From: Kiritimatiellia bacterium
GTDB taxonomy: Bacteria; Verrucomicrobiota; Kiritimatiellia; RFP12; UBA1067
Assembly: GCA_028701555.1 (NCBI GenBank)
Contig: JAQVQN010000072.1
Span: 1 to 9,115, forward strand
Direction: 5' to 3'
Length of the DNA: 9,115 bases
Position numbers and translations under genes: made by a program. The notes under the pieces are model-generated. The model was not told the origin of the DNA and searched no databases. It worked only from the letters and a program-made list of their open reading frames with translations. Of this stretch, positions 1 to 6,685 are shown in pieces. Positions within the stretch are counted from its first letter, which is position 1. Each line of letters begins with the position of its first letter.

Positions 1-1467
1 ATCGAAGGCGGGTTCGCGGGGTCGAATCCGCGTGACCGCCGTTTTTTTGACGACATCGGCAAAGAGAGTTTTAGCCACGCGCGCGTCACGGCTTTCGGCA
101 GCACGCGTCGCAAGGACTGTGACGCCAAGGATGATCCGCAGCTTGAGGGACTGCTGGCCGCCGGAACCGAGTGGGTGACGATATACGGAAAGTCTTGGAT
201 GCTGCATGTGCGCGAAGTCTTGCGCACGTCAGGCGAGAACAACATCCAGATGATTGCCGACACAGTGGGTTTTCTGCGCGCGGCCGGGAGGCGGGTGTTT
301 TTTGACGCGGAGCATTTTTTCGACGGCTACAAGGATGACCGGGCGTATGCCATGCGGGCGCTGGAGGCGGCTATGCGCGAAGGGGCCGAGGGCGTTGTGC
401 TTTGCGACACCAATGGCGGGTGCCTGCCGCACGAGGTCTATGAGATCACCCGTGAGGTATGCGCCGCTTTCCCTGCGGCGCAGGTCGGCATCCACACGCA
501 CAACGACAGCGGGTTGGGGGTGGCCACGGCGCTGGAAGGCGTACGGGCTGGGGCGCGTCAGGTGCAGGGCTGCATGAACGGTTACGGCGAGCGCTCGGGA
601 AACACAAACCTGATGTGCGTGATACCGGCTTTGGAGCTTAAGCTGGGGTTTGACTGTGTGGGGTCGGAACGTCTGCAGAAACTTTGCGAGGTTTCGCTCG
701 TGACCGACGACTTGGCCAACCAGCGGCCTGATCCGCGGCAACCCTATGTCGGACGGATGGCTTTTACCCACAAGGCCGGGGCGCATGTCAACGCGGTTCA
801 GAAGAACACCAGGACCTTCGAGCATATCTGTCCGGAGGCGGTCGGCAATCAGCGTCATGTGCTGATCTCAGAGCTTTCGGGCGCGTCGAACGTGATGATG
901 AAGGCGGCCGAGCTGGGGACTGACGTGGACAGTCTGGACAAGCGGCAGGCACGGGCCATTCTGGAAGAGGTCAAGCGGCGCGAGGACAGCGGCTATTCAT
1001 ATGAGTCGGCCGACGGTTCGTTCAAGATCCTGCTGCAGAAGGTTTTGAACAAGCATCGCCCGTTTTTCGAGCTAGAGGGTTTCCGCGTGATCGTTGAGAA
1101 ACGCGGGAGCGACGCCCCCTGCATTTCAGAGGCCACGGTCAAGGTCAAGGTCAACGGGGTCACGGAGTTGACGGCGGGCGAGGGCCACGGCCCGGTTGAC
1201 GCGCTCAACAGCGCCCTGCGCGAGGCGCTGACGCGTTTTTATCCTGAGATCGGTGACATAGCGCTGACCGACTACCGCGTGCGGATCTTGGACCCGAAGG
1301 CCGCGACGCGGGCCATGACGAGGGTGTTGATCGAGTCTGGCGACGGCAAGCGGCAGTGGGGCACAGTGGGGGTTTCCGAGAACATTATCGAGGCCTCATG
1401 GCAGGCACTGCTTGACAGCATAGAGTACAAGCTCTACGAGAAGCGCGGTTCAAGAGGGAAGAGTTAA
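1..1467 (+). CDS. cimA: (R)-citramalate synthase, 5' end outside the window
   Basis: Condenses pyruvate with acetyl-CoA to (R)-citramalate, the first step of the threonine-independent isoleucine route; cytosolic. The reading frame is open from base 1, so the true start is upstream. The 488 visible residues begin with the family segment IEGGFAGSNPRD, and about 40 N-terminal residues, including the usual DTTLRDG motif, are missing. Visible in order: the TIM-barrel motif CDTNGG, the metal-binding H-T-H-N-D motif (visible residues 165-169), the linker region with GAHVNAV and SELSGASN, and a C-terminal LeuA-type allosteric domain from about residue 360 (VKVKVNGV, then DYRVRILDP). The two-domain layout and EGG...SNPRD favour citramalate synthase (TIGR00977-like) over 2-isopropylmalate synthase, which is the main alternative. 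An internal ATG at 175 is not the start because homology extends upstream of it. The gene ends 54 bases before the convergent neighbour. Confidence 0.9.
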   Translation: MEGGFAGSNPRDRRFFDDIGKESFSHARVTAFGSTRRKDCDAKDDPQLEGLLAAGTEWVTIYGKSWMLHVREVLRTSGENNIQMIADTVGFLRAAGRRVFFDAEHFFDGYKDDRAYAMRALEAAMREGAEGVVLCDTNGGCLPHEVYEITREVCAAFPAAQVGIHTHNDSGLGVATALEGVRAGARQVQGCMNGYGERSGNTNLMCVIPALELKLGFDCVGSERLQKLCEVSLVTDDLANQRPDPRQPYVGRMAFTHKAGAHVNAVQKNTRTFEHICPEAVGNQRHVLISELSGASNVMMKAAELGTDVDSLDKRQARAILEEVKRREDSGYSYESADGSFKILLQKVLNKHRPFFELEGFRVIVEKRGSDAPCISEATVKVKVNGVTELTAGEGHGPVDALNSALREALTRFYPEIGDIALTDYRVRILDPKAATRAMTRVLIESGDGKRQWGTVGVSENIIEASWQALLDSIEYKLYEKRGSRGKS

Positions 1468-1511
1468 GAGGGTGGCGCAGCTCATCCTGCTCCCTTCATC
1501 TTTACTTCTTC
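1458..1511. terminator. Imperfect inverted repeat between convergent 3' ends
   Basis: The arms 1458-1472 and 1492-1511 pair as GAAGA, then G-T-[mismatch]-A-A-G, then AGGG, with a one-base and a four-base bulge on the right arm. An inner GCAG/CTGC stem (1477-1480, 1487-1490) closes a six-base loop. It overlaps the cimA stop codon and lies just past the end of the minus-strand gene, where a bidirectional terminator would be expected. No clear T-run follows on either strand, so intrinsic termination is uncertain. Confidence 0.3.
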
Positions 1512-1521
1512 AACCTTTCGC

Positions 1522-1992
1522 TCATGCAGGGGGCCAGAAGCGCACCAGGAAGGCGGCCACAACGATGCCCACAGCCATGCCGGCGAAGACCTCTTTGCGG
1601 GTATGGCCCAGCAGTTCCTTGAGCTTGGTCTGGCTGAGTTTGTGCTGACGGAAAAGCTCGTCGATCATCTGGTTCATGATTTTGGCTTGGTGGCCGGAGG
1701 CGCGACGCACAACCGCGGCATCGAACATCGTGATGGCCGCGAAACCGGCGGCGAGCATAGCGATTGGCGTGGAGAAGCCCTCGGTCATGCCGATCGAGGT
1801 GCAGAGGCCGCAGACCATGGCAGAGTGGGCGCTGGGCATGCCGCCGGTGCTGAGCAGATAACGGAAGTCGATCTGGCCGGTTTTCATGAACCCGGAGGTC
1901 ATTTTGATGGTTTGCGCTAAGCTCCAGCCTGCAAAAGCGGACCAGAACCAAGGGGTGGTGAAAAGGTTAAAAACGTTGAAGTCGGCAGTCAT
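1522..1992 (-). CDS. Divergent PAP2 family membrane protein (YuiD/DUF212-like)
   Basis: A 156-residue integral membrane protein of the YuiD/DUF212 group, related to PAP2 acid phosphatases and vanadium haloperoxidases. The group's physiological substrate is unknown to me. The signature is S-T-G-G-M-P-S-A-H-S-A at residues 48-58, matching the PAP2 PSGH-type motif. It is followed by the group's VRRASGHQAKIMNQ segment (about 95-108) and by the C-terminal GHTRKEVFAGMAVG segment (129-142), also typical. Hydrophobic segments lie at about 12-30, 58-70, 76-94 and 135-152. The full PAP2 motifs KX6RP and SRX5HX3D are not visible, as in other members of the group, so phosphatase activity should not be assumed. 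The ATG at 1990-1992 is preceded by AGGGGG (2001-2006) with an 8-base spacer, and the length is normal. It is transcribed toward cimA and divergently from the pilus-like cluster, with no obvious functional link to either. Confidence 0.88.
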   Translation of the reverse strand: MTADFNVFNLFTTPWFWSAFAGWSLAQTIKMTSGFMKTGQIDFRYLLSTGGMPSAHSAMVCGLCTSIGMTEGFSTPIAMLAAGFAAITMFDAAVVRRASGHQAKIMNQMIDELFRQHKLSQTKLKELLGHTRKEVFAGMAVGIVVAAFLVRFWPPA

Positions 1993-2018
1993 GTGGATTT
2001 CCCCCTAAACTTTTTTTG

Positions 2019-2048
2019 ATTATCGCACGGTCCGGCATCGGGAGGCAA
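2019..2048 (-). promoter_or_regulatory. Candidate sigma-70 promoter for the PAP2-like gene
   Basis: Read on the minus strand, TTGCCT (2043-2048) and GATAAT (2019-2024) are separated by 18 bases. The -10 matches consensus at five of six positions and the -35 at three to four. The predicted transcript would start near 2012, leaving about 20 bases of leader containing the AGGGGG ribosome binding site. Found by eye only. Confidence 0.45.
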
Positions 2049-2108
2049 AGGGTTTTTCACGCCCCGCTGGTGCGAGGGCGCGTTCAGTAAAGGCGAATCG
2101 AAAAAAAA

Positions 2109-2136
2109 GGGTTCGGGGTTACGGGTTCAGGTGTTG
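2109..2136 (+). repeat. G-rich heptad repeat in the divergent intergenic region
   Basis: Three 7-base units GGGTTCG, GGGTTAC and GGGTTCA run in tandem, with a degenerate fourth, GGTGTTG. They follow directly on an A8 tract (2101-2108). The G-runs give three tracts of three or more G and one of two, so a weak G-quadruplex on this strand is conceivable. The function is unknown; the tract lies upstream of the candidate promoter of the pilus-like cluster. Confidence 0.5.
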
Positions 2137-2163
2137 CGCGTCAACTTTTTTTGTCTCCGCGCA
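2135..2163. promoter_or_regulatory. GC-rich inverted repeat with a T7 tract in its loop
   Basis: TGCGCG (2135-2140) and CGCGCA (2158-2163) are a perfect six-base inverted repeat. The 17 bases between them contain TTTTTTT (2146-2152). A second, smaller hairpin GTTG-CGCGT-CAAC (2133-2145) runs directly into the same T-tract and so resembles a weak intrinsic terminator. No upstream same-strand transcript is obvious for it to end. An operator or leader structure for the downstream cluster is possible but unproven. Confidence 0.3.
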
Positions 2164-2172
2164 GTTTCAGTA

Positions 2173-2201
2173 TTGCATTCTGTCTCATACGTGATTAAAT
2201 T
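2173..2201 (+). promoter_or_regulatory. Candidate promoter for the pilus-like cluster
   Basis: TTGCAT (2173-2178) and TAAATT (2196-2201) are 17 bases apart, a modest sigma-70 match (three of six and four of six). An alternative is an extended -10, TG-C-TATATG (2207-2215), with no clear -35. The stretch 2170-2240 is the most AT-rich part of the intergenic region, in keeping with a promoter position about 60 bases upstream of the first gene. Confidence 0.3.
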
Positions 2202-2262
2202 GTATGTGCTATATGGCGATAGGGTGTCAAGTTTATCGGGTTAGAGACACGGAGGTTTTCCA

Positions 2263-2946
2263 ATGAAAGAATTGTCCGGTGTGTGGCGTTTGTCCGCTGG
2301 TGCTGTTGCGGCATCTTTAGTTTTGGCTGGCGCGGGAAGTTTGCGGGCACAAATCGGCGGACGGATGGGGCAGCGTCCTGCTGCTGCCGCTGCGCGTGCC
2401 CAGGAAGAGGACACCGCTAAGATTTTGCGCATGCCGCAGCCGAACAAGACGTCCATGGTGCGGACACCGGAGTTCAACAACAATGTTCAGCCGACGGTAT
2501 CGCGTGTTACGCGGCGGCCTCGCGAGTGGGCGTTGTTTGAGATCAGGTACAGCACCGACGCTAAATGGACTGACGAACTGGCCTTCAACTATTTTGTGAT
2601 GACCAAGGGCAAGGGCGACGACGGCAAGGACGCCTTCAGTTTCTATAACGCCACGATTCGATATGTGAACATCCCCAAAGGAGACCACATGAGCTGCGTT
2701 GCGCTTCCGCCGAGTCTGGTGGAGCGCTACGGCGAGCCGGTGTCCATAGCCTTGGAGGTTGTCGGCAAAGACGGCAAGGTTTTGGACAGCAAGGCCGAGT
2801 CCACGATACCGTTCCCGTCCAAGGAGTGGTGGAAAGACAGCAATGTTCTGGATAACCCGAGCGTCACCCGCCGCAGCGGGCTGATCGACCGTTCGAAGAC
2901 ACCGTTCGCTCTGATCAATGCGGACGATTACGAGGTGGTGCAATAG
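2263..2946 (+). CDS. Amuc_1102-like secreted pilus-locus protein
   Basis: A 227-residue exported protein. The N-terminus has a signal peptide: charged start, hydrophobic stretch at about 11-24, and a likely signal peptidase I site after A29 (SLRA|Q). An Ala/Gln/Arg-rich linker (30-50) precedes a mature domain (about 60-227) rich in alternating hydrophobic residues, suggesting a beta-sandwich fold; examples are the stretches around WALFEIRYST and EPVSIALEVVG. No catalytic motif is seen. The ATG is preceded by GGAGG (2251-2255) with a 7-base spacer. It overlaps the next gene by one base (TAGTG). Identification as Amuc_1102-like rests mainly on position immediately before a PilM-like gene in the same order as the Akkermansia locus, plus size and export signal. 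It has no counterpart in the proteobacterial pilMNOPQ set. The exact role, possibly periplasmic scaffolding or a minor surface subunit, is unknown. Confidence 0.7.
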   Translation: MKELSGVWRLSAGAVAASLVLAGAGSLRAQIGGRMGQRPAAAAARAQEEDTAKILRMPQPNKTSMVRTPEFNNNVQPTVSRVTRRPREWALFEIRYSTDAKWTDELAFNYFVMTKGKGDDGKDAFSFYNATIRYVNIPKGDHMSCVALPPSLVERYGEPVSIALEVVGKDGKVLDSKAESTIPFPSKEWWKDSNVLDNPSVTRRSGLIDRSKTPFALINADDYEVVQ

Positions 2947-2948
2947 TG
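2931..2948 (+). promoter_or_regulatory. Coupled GTG start of the PilM-like gene
   Basis: GAGGTGG (2932-2938) precedes the stop/start overlap TAGTG, in which TAG (2944-2946) ends the upstream gene and GTG (2946-2948) starts the next. The first in-frame ATG lies at codon 38 and would delete the first nucleotide-binding loop of the actin-like domain, so the GTG is preferred. Translational coupling is likely. Confidence 0.6.
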
Positions 2949-4640
2949 TTCTCCACAGACCGGATACTCGCGCTCAATGTGGGCGCGAGCAAATTAGTTC
3001 TAGCTGAATTCATAGTCCGCAGCGGGCGCCCGCCGGAGTTGACCAATTACGGCATGGCCGATCTCGCGCTTGATTCCGATGGCGACTCCGGATCTGAGGC
3101 ACAGCTTGTGCCGGCGATTCGGGAAATCATGAAAAAGCACGGCATAAGGCCGGCGCCGATCATGCTTTCGCTTTCCGGTCAGATGGTTTTCCCGCGTTTC
3201 GTGCGTCTGCCTGCGGTCGGCGCAGATAAGTTGCTGCAGATGGTGCAGTATGAGGTCGAGCAGAACGTGCCGTTCCCGATGGAAGAGATCGTATGGAACC
3301 ATCAGTTCATCGGCGACGACTCCAGCGGCGAGCAGTGCGCGATGATCGTGGCCGCCAAGATTGAGAATGTGCGCGCTATCACTGACCGGGTGGTTGAGGC
3401 AGGTCTGGAGCCTGAGGTTGTGGATGTGGCGCCTATGGCCCTCTACAACTGCCTGCGCTACAATTACGCGGAGCTGGACGGTTGTACGGTGGTGCTGGAC
3501 ATAGGTGCGCGGTCGACCAATCTGATCTTTATCGAGGACGAGAAGATCTACAACCGCTGCATACCGGTGGCGGGAAACGCGATCACTCAAGAGCTGGTCA
3601 AAAGCTTTCAGGTTTCCTTCGCTGAGGCCGAGGCACTGAAGCGTCAAAGTGCATTTGTCGCGCTGGGAGGGGTTTACGCGACTGAGGACGAGACAGCCGA
3701 GCGGATCTCCAAGATTGTGCGCAACGTCGTTACGCGTCTGCATGCCGAGATCAGCCGGTCGGTCAACTTTTACCGCAGTCAACAGGGCGGCAGTGCGCCG
3801 GTGCGCATGTTCCTGACTGGCGGATCCGCGGTGTTGCCGCATCTGGACACGTTCTTCAAAGACAAGCTGCAGGTCGAGGTGATTTATCTCAACCCCTTCA
3901 CGAATGTGGGGCTTGGCAGCCGCATCAACCGCGAGAAGGTCGGAGAAGACGCCTTTGTTTTAGCCGAGAGCGTTGGATTGGCCTTGCGCCGCTCATTGGC
4001 GTGTCCGGTCGAGATCAATCTGATGCCGCCGGAGCTGGTGAAGCGCAAATCGCTTAAGAAGCGTGTGCCGTTCTTCGGATTGGCGGCGGCGGGCGTGTTG
4101 CTGAGCCTCGGCATCTGGGTCATGTACGAAAAGCAGATGGCCAAGCTCTATACATTCCAGAGCGAGCAGGTTTCCGTTAAGCTCGCGGGTGTCAAGGGCA
4201 TGCAGTCCCGGCTGGCACAGGCCGAAAAAGACAAGACCGCAGTTCAGCGCAAGGCTGACGCAGTCAGTGCGCTGATGATGGAGCGCGGGGCTTGGCTAAA
4301 ACGCGTGGATGCGATACGCAAGAGTCTGCTGGAAGGGATGTGGCTGACGGAGATGGTGCCGGTCAAGAACGCTGCGGGCGCGGTTGACGGTGTGCGCATT
4401 GTCGGCAGAGGCTGGGCTGACAAGCTCAAGCAGATCGAGGAGAAGGCCCGTGCAGCCGGACGTACGGCTACGGCAGTCGAGGAACTGCGTGACCAGTTGA
4501 AGGCGCAGACGGTTTTCGGTAGCGGCCCTCAGGACGTTAAAATTATCGGCCAGAAAGACATCGGGGCCTATTTGATCGAATTTACAATAGAGGCCCGGCT
4601 GGCGACGGCTGAAGCCCCGAAGGATGCAGACCAGAGATGA
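2946..4640 (+). CDS. pilM: PilM-PilN fusion, Amuc_1101-like pilus assembly protein
   Basis: A 564-residue inner-membrane protein. Residues 1 to about 350 are an actin/FtsA-like PilM ATPase domain: phosphate loop 1 is LNVGASK (10-16), phosphate loop 2 is LDIGARSTN (184-192), and the adenosine loop is LTGGSAVLP (290-298). Residues 357-363 read INLMPPE, matching the INLLP peptide by which PilN binds PilM in type IV pilus systems. A basic stretch and one membrane segment (about 374-394) follow, then a coiled-coil-like region (396-445) and a periplasmic PilN-like domain (about 446-555). Canonical PilM is about 350 residues and PilN about 200, so the length fits a head-to-tail fusion. The phosphate-1 Asp usual in PilM (LDIG) is Asn11 here. 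The end overlaps the next start by four bases (ATGA). Expected role: cytoplasmic anchor and nucleotide-dependent module of the alignment complex. Confidence 0.88.
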   Translation: MFSTDRILALNVGASKLVLAEFIVRSGRPPELTNYGMADLALDSDGDSGSEAQLVPAIREIMKKHGIRPAPIMLSLSGQMVFPRFVRLPAVGADKLLQMVQYEVEQNVPFPMEEIVWNHQFIGDDSSGEQCAMIVAAKIENVRAITDRVVEAGLEPEVVDVAPMALYNCLRYNYAELDGCTVVLDIGARSTNLIFIEDEKIYNRCIPVAGNAITQELVKSFQVSFAEAEALKRQSAFVALGGVYATEDETAERISKIVRNVVTRLHAEISRSVNFYRSQQGGSAPVRMFLTGGSAVLPHLDTFFKDKLQVEVIYLNPFTNVGLGSRINREKVGEDAFVLAESVGLALRRSLACPVEINLMPPELVKRKSLKKRVPFFGLAAAGVLLSLGIWVMYEKQMAKLYTFQSEQVSVKLAGVKGMQSRLAQAEKDKTAVQRKADAVSALMMERGAWLKRVDAIRKSLLEGMWLTEMVPVKNAAGAVDGVRIVGRGWADKLKQIEEKARAAGRTATAVEELRDQLKAQTVFGSGPQDVKIIGQKDIGAYLIEFTIEARLATAEAPKDADQR

Positions 4641-5608
4641 AACGTCACCAAATTGTCATGATAGTTTGCGGCGGCCTGATGGCCGCAATGTGTGTCGCGG
4701 CCGGTTGGTTGCTCTTGCGCGCTGTCTCGGTTAAAAACGATGCGGCTGAAGAGCGCAACATGAATTACGAGGATCTGCAGCATATTTATCGCGCCAAGGT
4801 GTTTCCCAGTGACGCCAACATAAACCGTGTCCGCGAAGATCAAAAGGTGCTGGAAGGCTGGCTGGTAACGGCCTCTAACCTGTTGCACAAGGGCGATCTG
4901 GTGATTGACAAGAAGACGCCCGCTGGGTTCAAGCAGGTCTTGCAGGAGTCGGTGCGCGATCTGTCTGCACATCCCGGGGCGGTCAACGGCCGAATCGTCG
5001 GCCCGAACTCCTATTTTGGCTTCGACCGTTATCTGGGACAGTCCGACAGCCTGCCGGAGCAGGAGCATGTCGACCGGCTCACATTGCAGTTGGCCGTGAT
5101 CGAAAAAATCTGCACCGAACTTTACGCGGCCAACATTATGGAGCTCAGGACTGTGACGCGCGAGATGTTCGACGGCGGCGATACTGCCCAAGCGATGGAC
5201 ACGGGCTCGACAACGCGCAGGCGGCGCCGCCGCGACGACGAAGGCTCGGACCGGCAGCAGGCTCCAAGTGCCGCGCTGGCCAACGCCGGAGAGTATTTTT
5301 CCAAGCAGCGCTTCTCTTTCGAATTTGTGACAAGGCCGTCGGCCTTTATCGAGGTTCTTAACCGTCTGTCGGCGCTGGATCTTTTTGTGGTCGTGGCCGA
5401 GGTTGAATTGCGCAAGACCAGCGACACATTGACGGCGCGGCAGACCGCTGGCGGCAAGGACGCCCGGTCCGGACGGACAGATGCCGATGCGGTGGCGGTT
5501 GATCCGGCTTCGTTGACCCATATCCAGCGGATTGTCACCGATCCTGAACTCGAACCTCCGGTCAATGTGAAACTCGAGATCGACGTATACTCTTTTGAGG
5601 GAGTTTAA
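4637..5608 (+). CDS. Amuc_1100-like, PilO-like pilus alignment protein
   Basis: A 323-residue membrane-anchored periplasmic protein. A short cytoplasmic start is followed by one hydrophobic segment (about 6-28), a helical region (30-112), then two ferredoxin-like half-domains: about 143-172, preceded by the NSYFGFDRY motif (125-132), and about 222-260 (FSFEFVTRPSAFIEVLNRL). A last beta-strand lies at 309-320 (VNVKLEIDVYSF). From memory, this pattern of a GF-x-Y motif, F-x-F strand and V-x-V-x-L end aligns with Akkermansia Amuc_1100, the pilus-associated protein reported to signal through TLR2. The position after PilM/PilN is that of pilO. A run of six arginines (194-199) followed by an acidic, Gln/Ala-rich stretch lies between the half-domains and looks like a disordered loop. 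The start shares ATGA with the preceding stop; GAAGGA (4619-4624) is a rather distant ribosome binding site, so coupling is probable. Confidence 0.82.
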   Translation: MKRHQIVMIVCGGLMAAMCVAAGWLLLRAVSVKNDAAEERNMNYEDLQHIYRAKVFPSDANINRVREDQKVLEGWLVTASNLLHKGDLVIDKKTPAGFKQVLQESVRDLSAHPGAVNGRIVGPNSYFGFDRYLGQSDSLPEQEHVDRLTLQLAVIEKICTELYAANIMELRTVTREMFDGGDTAQAMDTGSTTRRRRRRDDEGSDRQQAPSAALANAGEYFSKQRFSFEFVTRPSAFIEVLNRLSALDLFVVVAEVELRKTSDTLTARQTAGGKDARSGRTDADAVAVDPASLTHIQRIVTDPELEPPVNVKLEIDVYSFEGV

Positions 5609-5614
5609 ACTGTG
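5597..5614 (+). promoter_or_regulatory. Ribosome binding site fixing the GTG start of the Amuc_1099-like gene
   Basis: GAGGGAG (5597-5603) overlaps the end of the preceding gene and sits 8 bases before GTG (5612-5614). The next in-frame ATG is at codon 62 and would remove the only membrane anchor, so the GTG is chosen. Confidence 0.7.
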
Positions 5615-6685
5615 GCTTTGAAAATCAACCCAAACAATCCCCTGGCCAGGCACTACGACAAAGTGATCGCGGTCGCGGCGTTGGCTTTTTTGTCGCTTTC
5701 GCTGGTGTATCTGACTAACGCCGGCACAACGCGCAAAAAGAACGAGGCGGCCTATATTGATCAGTTGGAGCGCCTAAGGCCTGCCTCAGGCGACATGCAG
5801 GCGATCAGTCTGGCTGGCTACGAGAACGCCGTGCGGGCGGTGCGCGCGCCAGTGCAGCTTGACCGTGCCGACGCTATGCAGGTGGGGTTCCTGACCCCTG
5901 AACGCCGGGTCACCTGTGTTGTGGCTGATTGTCAGAAACCGATTCCGTATGCAGCCGAGAGCTGTCCTTTCTGCGGCGGCAAGCAGCCCATACCGCCCGA
6001 GTCGGACCCGGGGCTGGATAGCGACGGCGACGGCATTCCAGATAAAATTGAGAATCAGTGGGGGCTGAACCCCAACGACGCTTCTGACGCGAAAGGTGAC
6101 CTTGACGGCGACGGCTTTACGAATCTAGAGGAGTATCTGGCCAAAACCGGTCCGCGCGATCCAAAATCGCATCCAGCGGTGGTGAGCCTGCTGCGGGTCA
6201 AAGAACTGCGCGGCAAACACATGCCGCTGGTCTTCAGCGGCGTAAACAGAATGCCGGACGGCAAGCTGCAGTTGGTTTTCAACCAGACAGCACCACAAGC
6301 CCGTACGCATTGGGTGCGGGAGGGTGAAGCCATCGGCGAGAGCGGCTGGTCTGCCGTAGGCAAAGTGGAAGTCAAGTTCGAAGAACGCGACGATCCCACG
6401 ATGCCCGGAGGAAAGCGGAGGGTGGACGTTTCAACCGCAGAGGTGAAACGCCTGTCGGACAACAAGACGGTGACGTTGAGAATCGGCGAAACTGGAAAGA
6501 ACACGGACATTGAAGCGGTTTTGTTACTGCCTCTTGACAATGCCGAATACACGGTGTTGGAAGGCGGCACTTTCAAAGTTCGCGAGGAAACGTTCCAGGT
6601 TGTCTCCATTGACAGCGGAAAAACGTCGGTGACGATAGAAAACAAAGCTAACGGACTACAAAAAGTTATTCCCAAGCTTGATTAG
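5612..6685 (+). CDS. Amuc_1099-like protein in the PilP position, with zinc ribbon and Asp-rich repeats
   Basis: A 357-residue membrane-anchored protein. A short N-terminus is followed by one hydrophobic segment (about 18-37). Four cysteines, C102-x4-C107 and C118-P-F-C121, form a probable zinc ribbon. Two Asp-rich calcium-type repeats follow: DSDGDGIPD (136-144) and DLDGDGFTNLEE (163-174), as in thrombospondin type 3 or EF-hand/dockerin loops. The C-terminal part (about 195-357) is beta-rich. Its two stretches around REGEAIGESGW (236-246) and VREETFQVVSID (323-334) resemble the GspC HR/PilP fold that contacts secretin N-domains; this is an inference from pattern only. It starts three bases after the PilO-like gene and precedes the secretin, the pilP position of pilMNOPQ. 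Identification as the Amuc_1099 family rests on synteny, size and anchor. Cysteines in a periplasmic domain could alternatively form disulfides. Confidence 0.75.
   Translation: MALKINPNNPLARHYDKVIAVAALAFLSLSLVYLTNAGTTRKKNEAAYIDQLERLRPASGDMQAISLAGYENAVRAVRAPVQLDRADAMQVGFLTPERRVTCVVADCQKPIPYAAESCPFCGGKQPIPPESDPGLDSDGDGIPDKIENQWGLNPNDASDAKGDLDGDGFTNLEEYLAKTGPRDPKSHPAVVSLLRVKELRGKHMPLVFSGVNRMPDGKLQLVFNQTAPQARTHWVREGEAIGESGWSAVGKVEVKFEERDDPTMPGGKRRVDVSTAEVKRLSDNKTVTLRIGETGKNTDIEAVLLLPLDNAEYTVLEGGTFKVREETFQVVSIDSGKTSVTIENKANGLQKVIPKLD

Noticed and set aside
229..858. Minus-strand open frame of 209 codons inside cimA.
   Set aside because: It is antisense to the catalytic barrel of citramalate synthase and has no recognisable features.
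1502..1951. Second minus-strand frame of 149 codons overlapping the PAP2-like gene.
   Set aside because: The Arg/His-rich composition is typical of an out-of-frame shadow. The frame at 1522-1992 carries the GGMPSAHSA motif and a proper ribosome binding site.
2133..2152. GTTG-CGCGT-CAAC hairpin followed by T7, read as an intrinsic terminator.
   Set aside because: The four-base stem is weak and no plus-strand gene lies just upstream for it to terminate. It is kept only as part of the described intergenic structure.
3000..3842. Minus-strand open frame of 280 codons opposite the PilM domain.
   Set aside because: It is His/Arg-rich with no domain pattern; the plus strand carries all three actin-fold nucleotide loops.
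4568..5653. Minus-strand open frame of 361 codons opposite the PilO-like gene.
   Set aside because: It covers three plus-strand gene boundaries, has no recognisable motif, and lies opposite a gene with clear family features and operon coupling.
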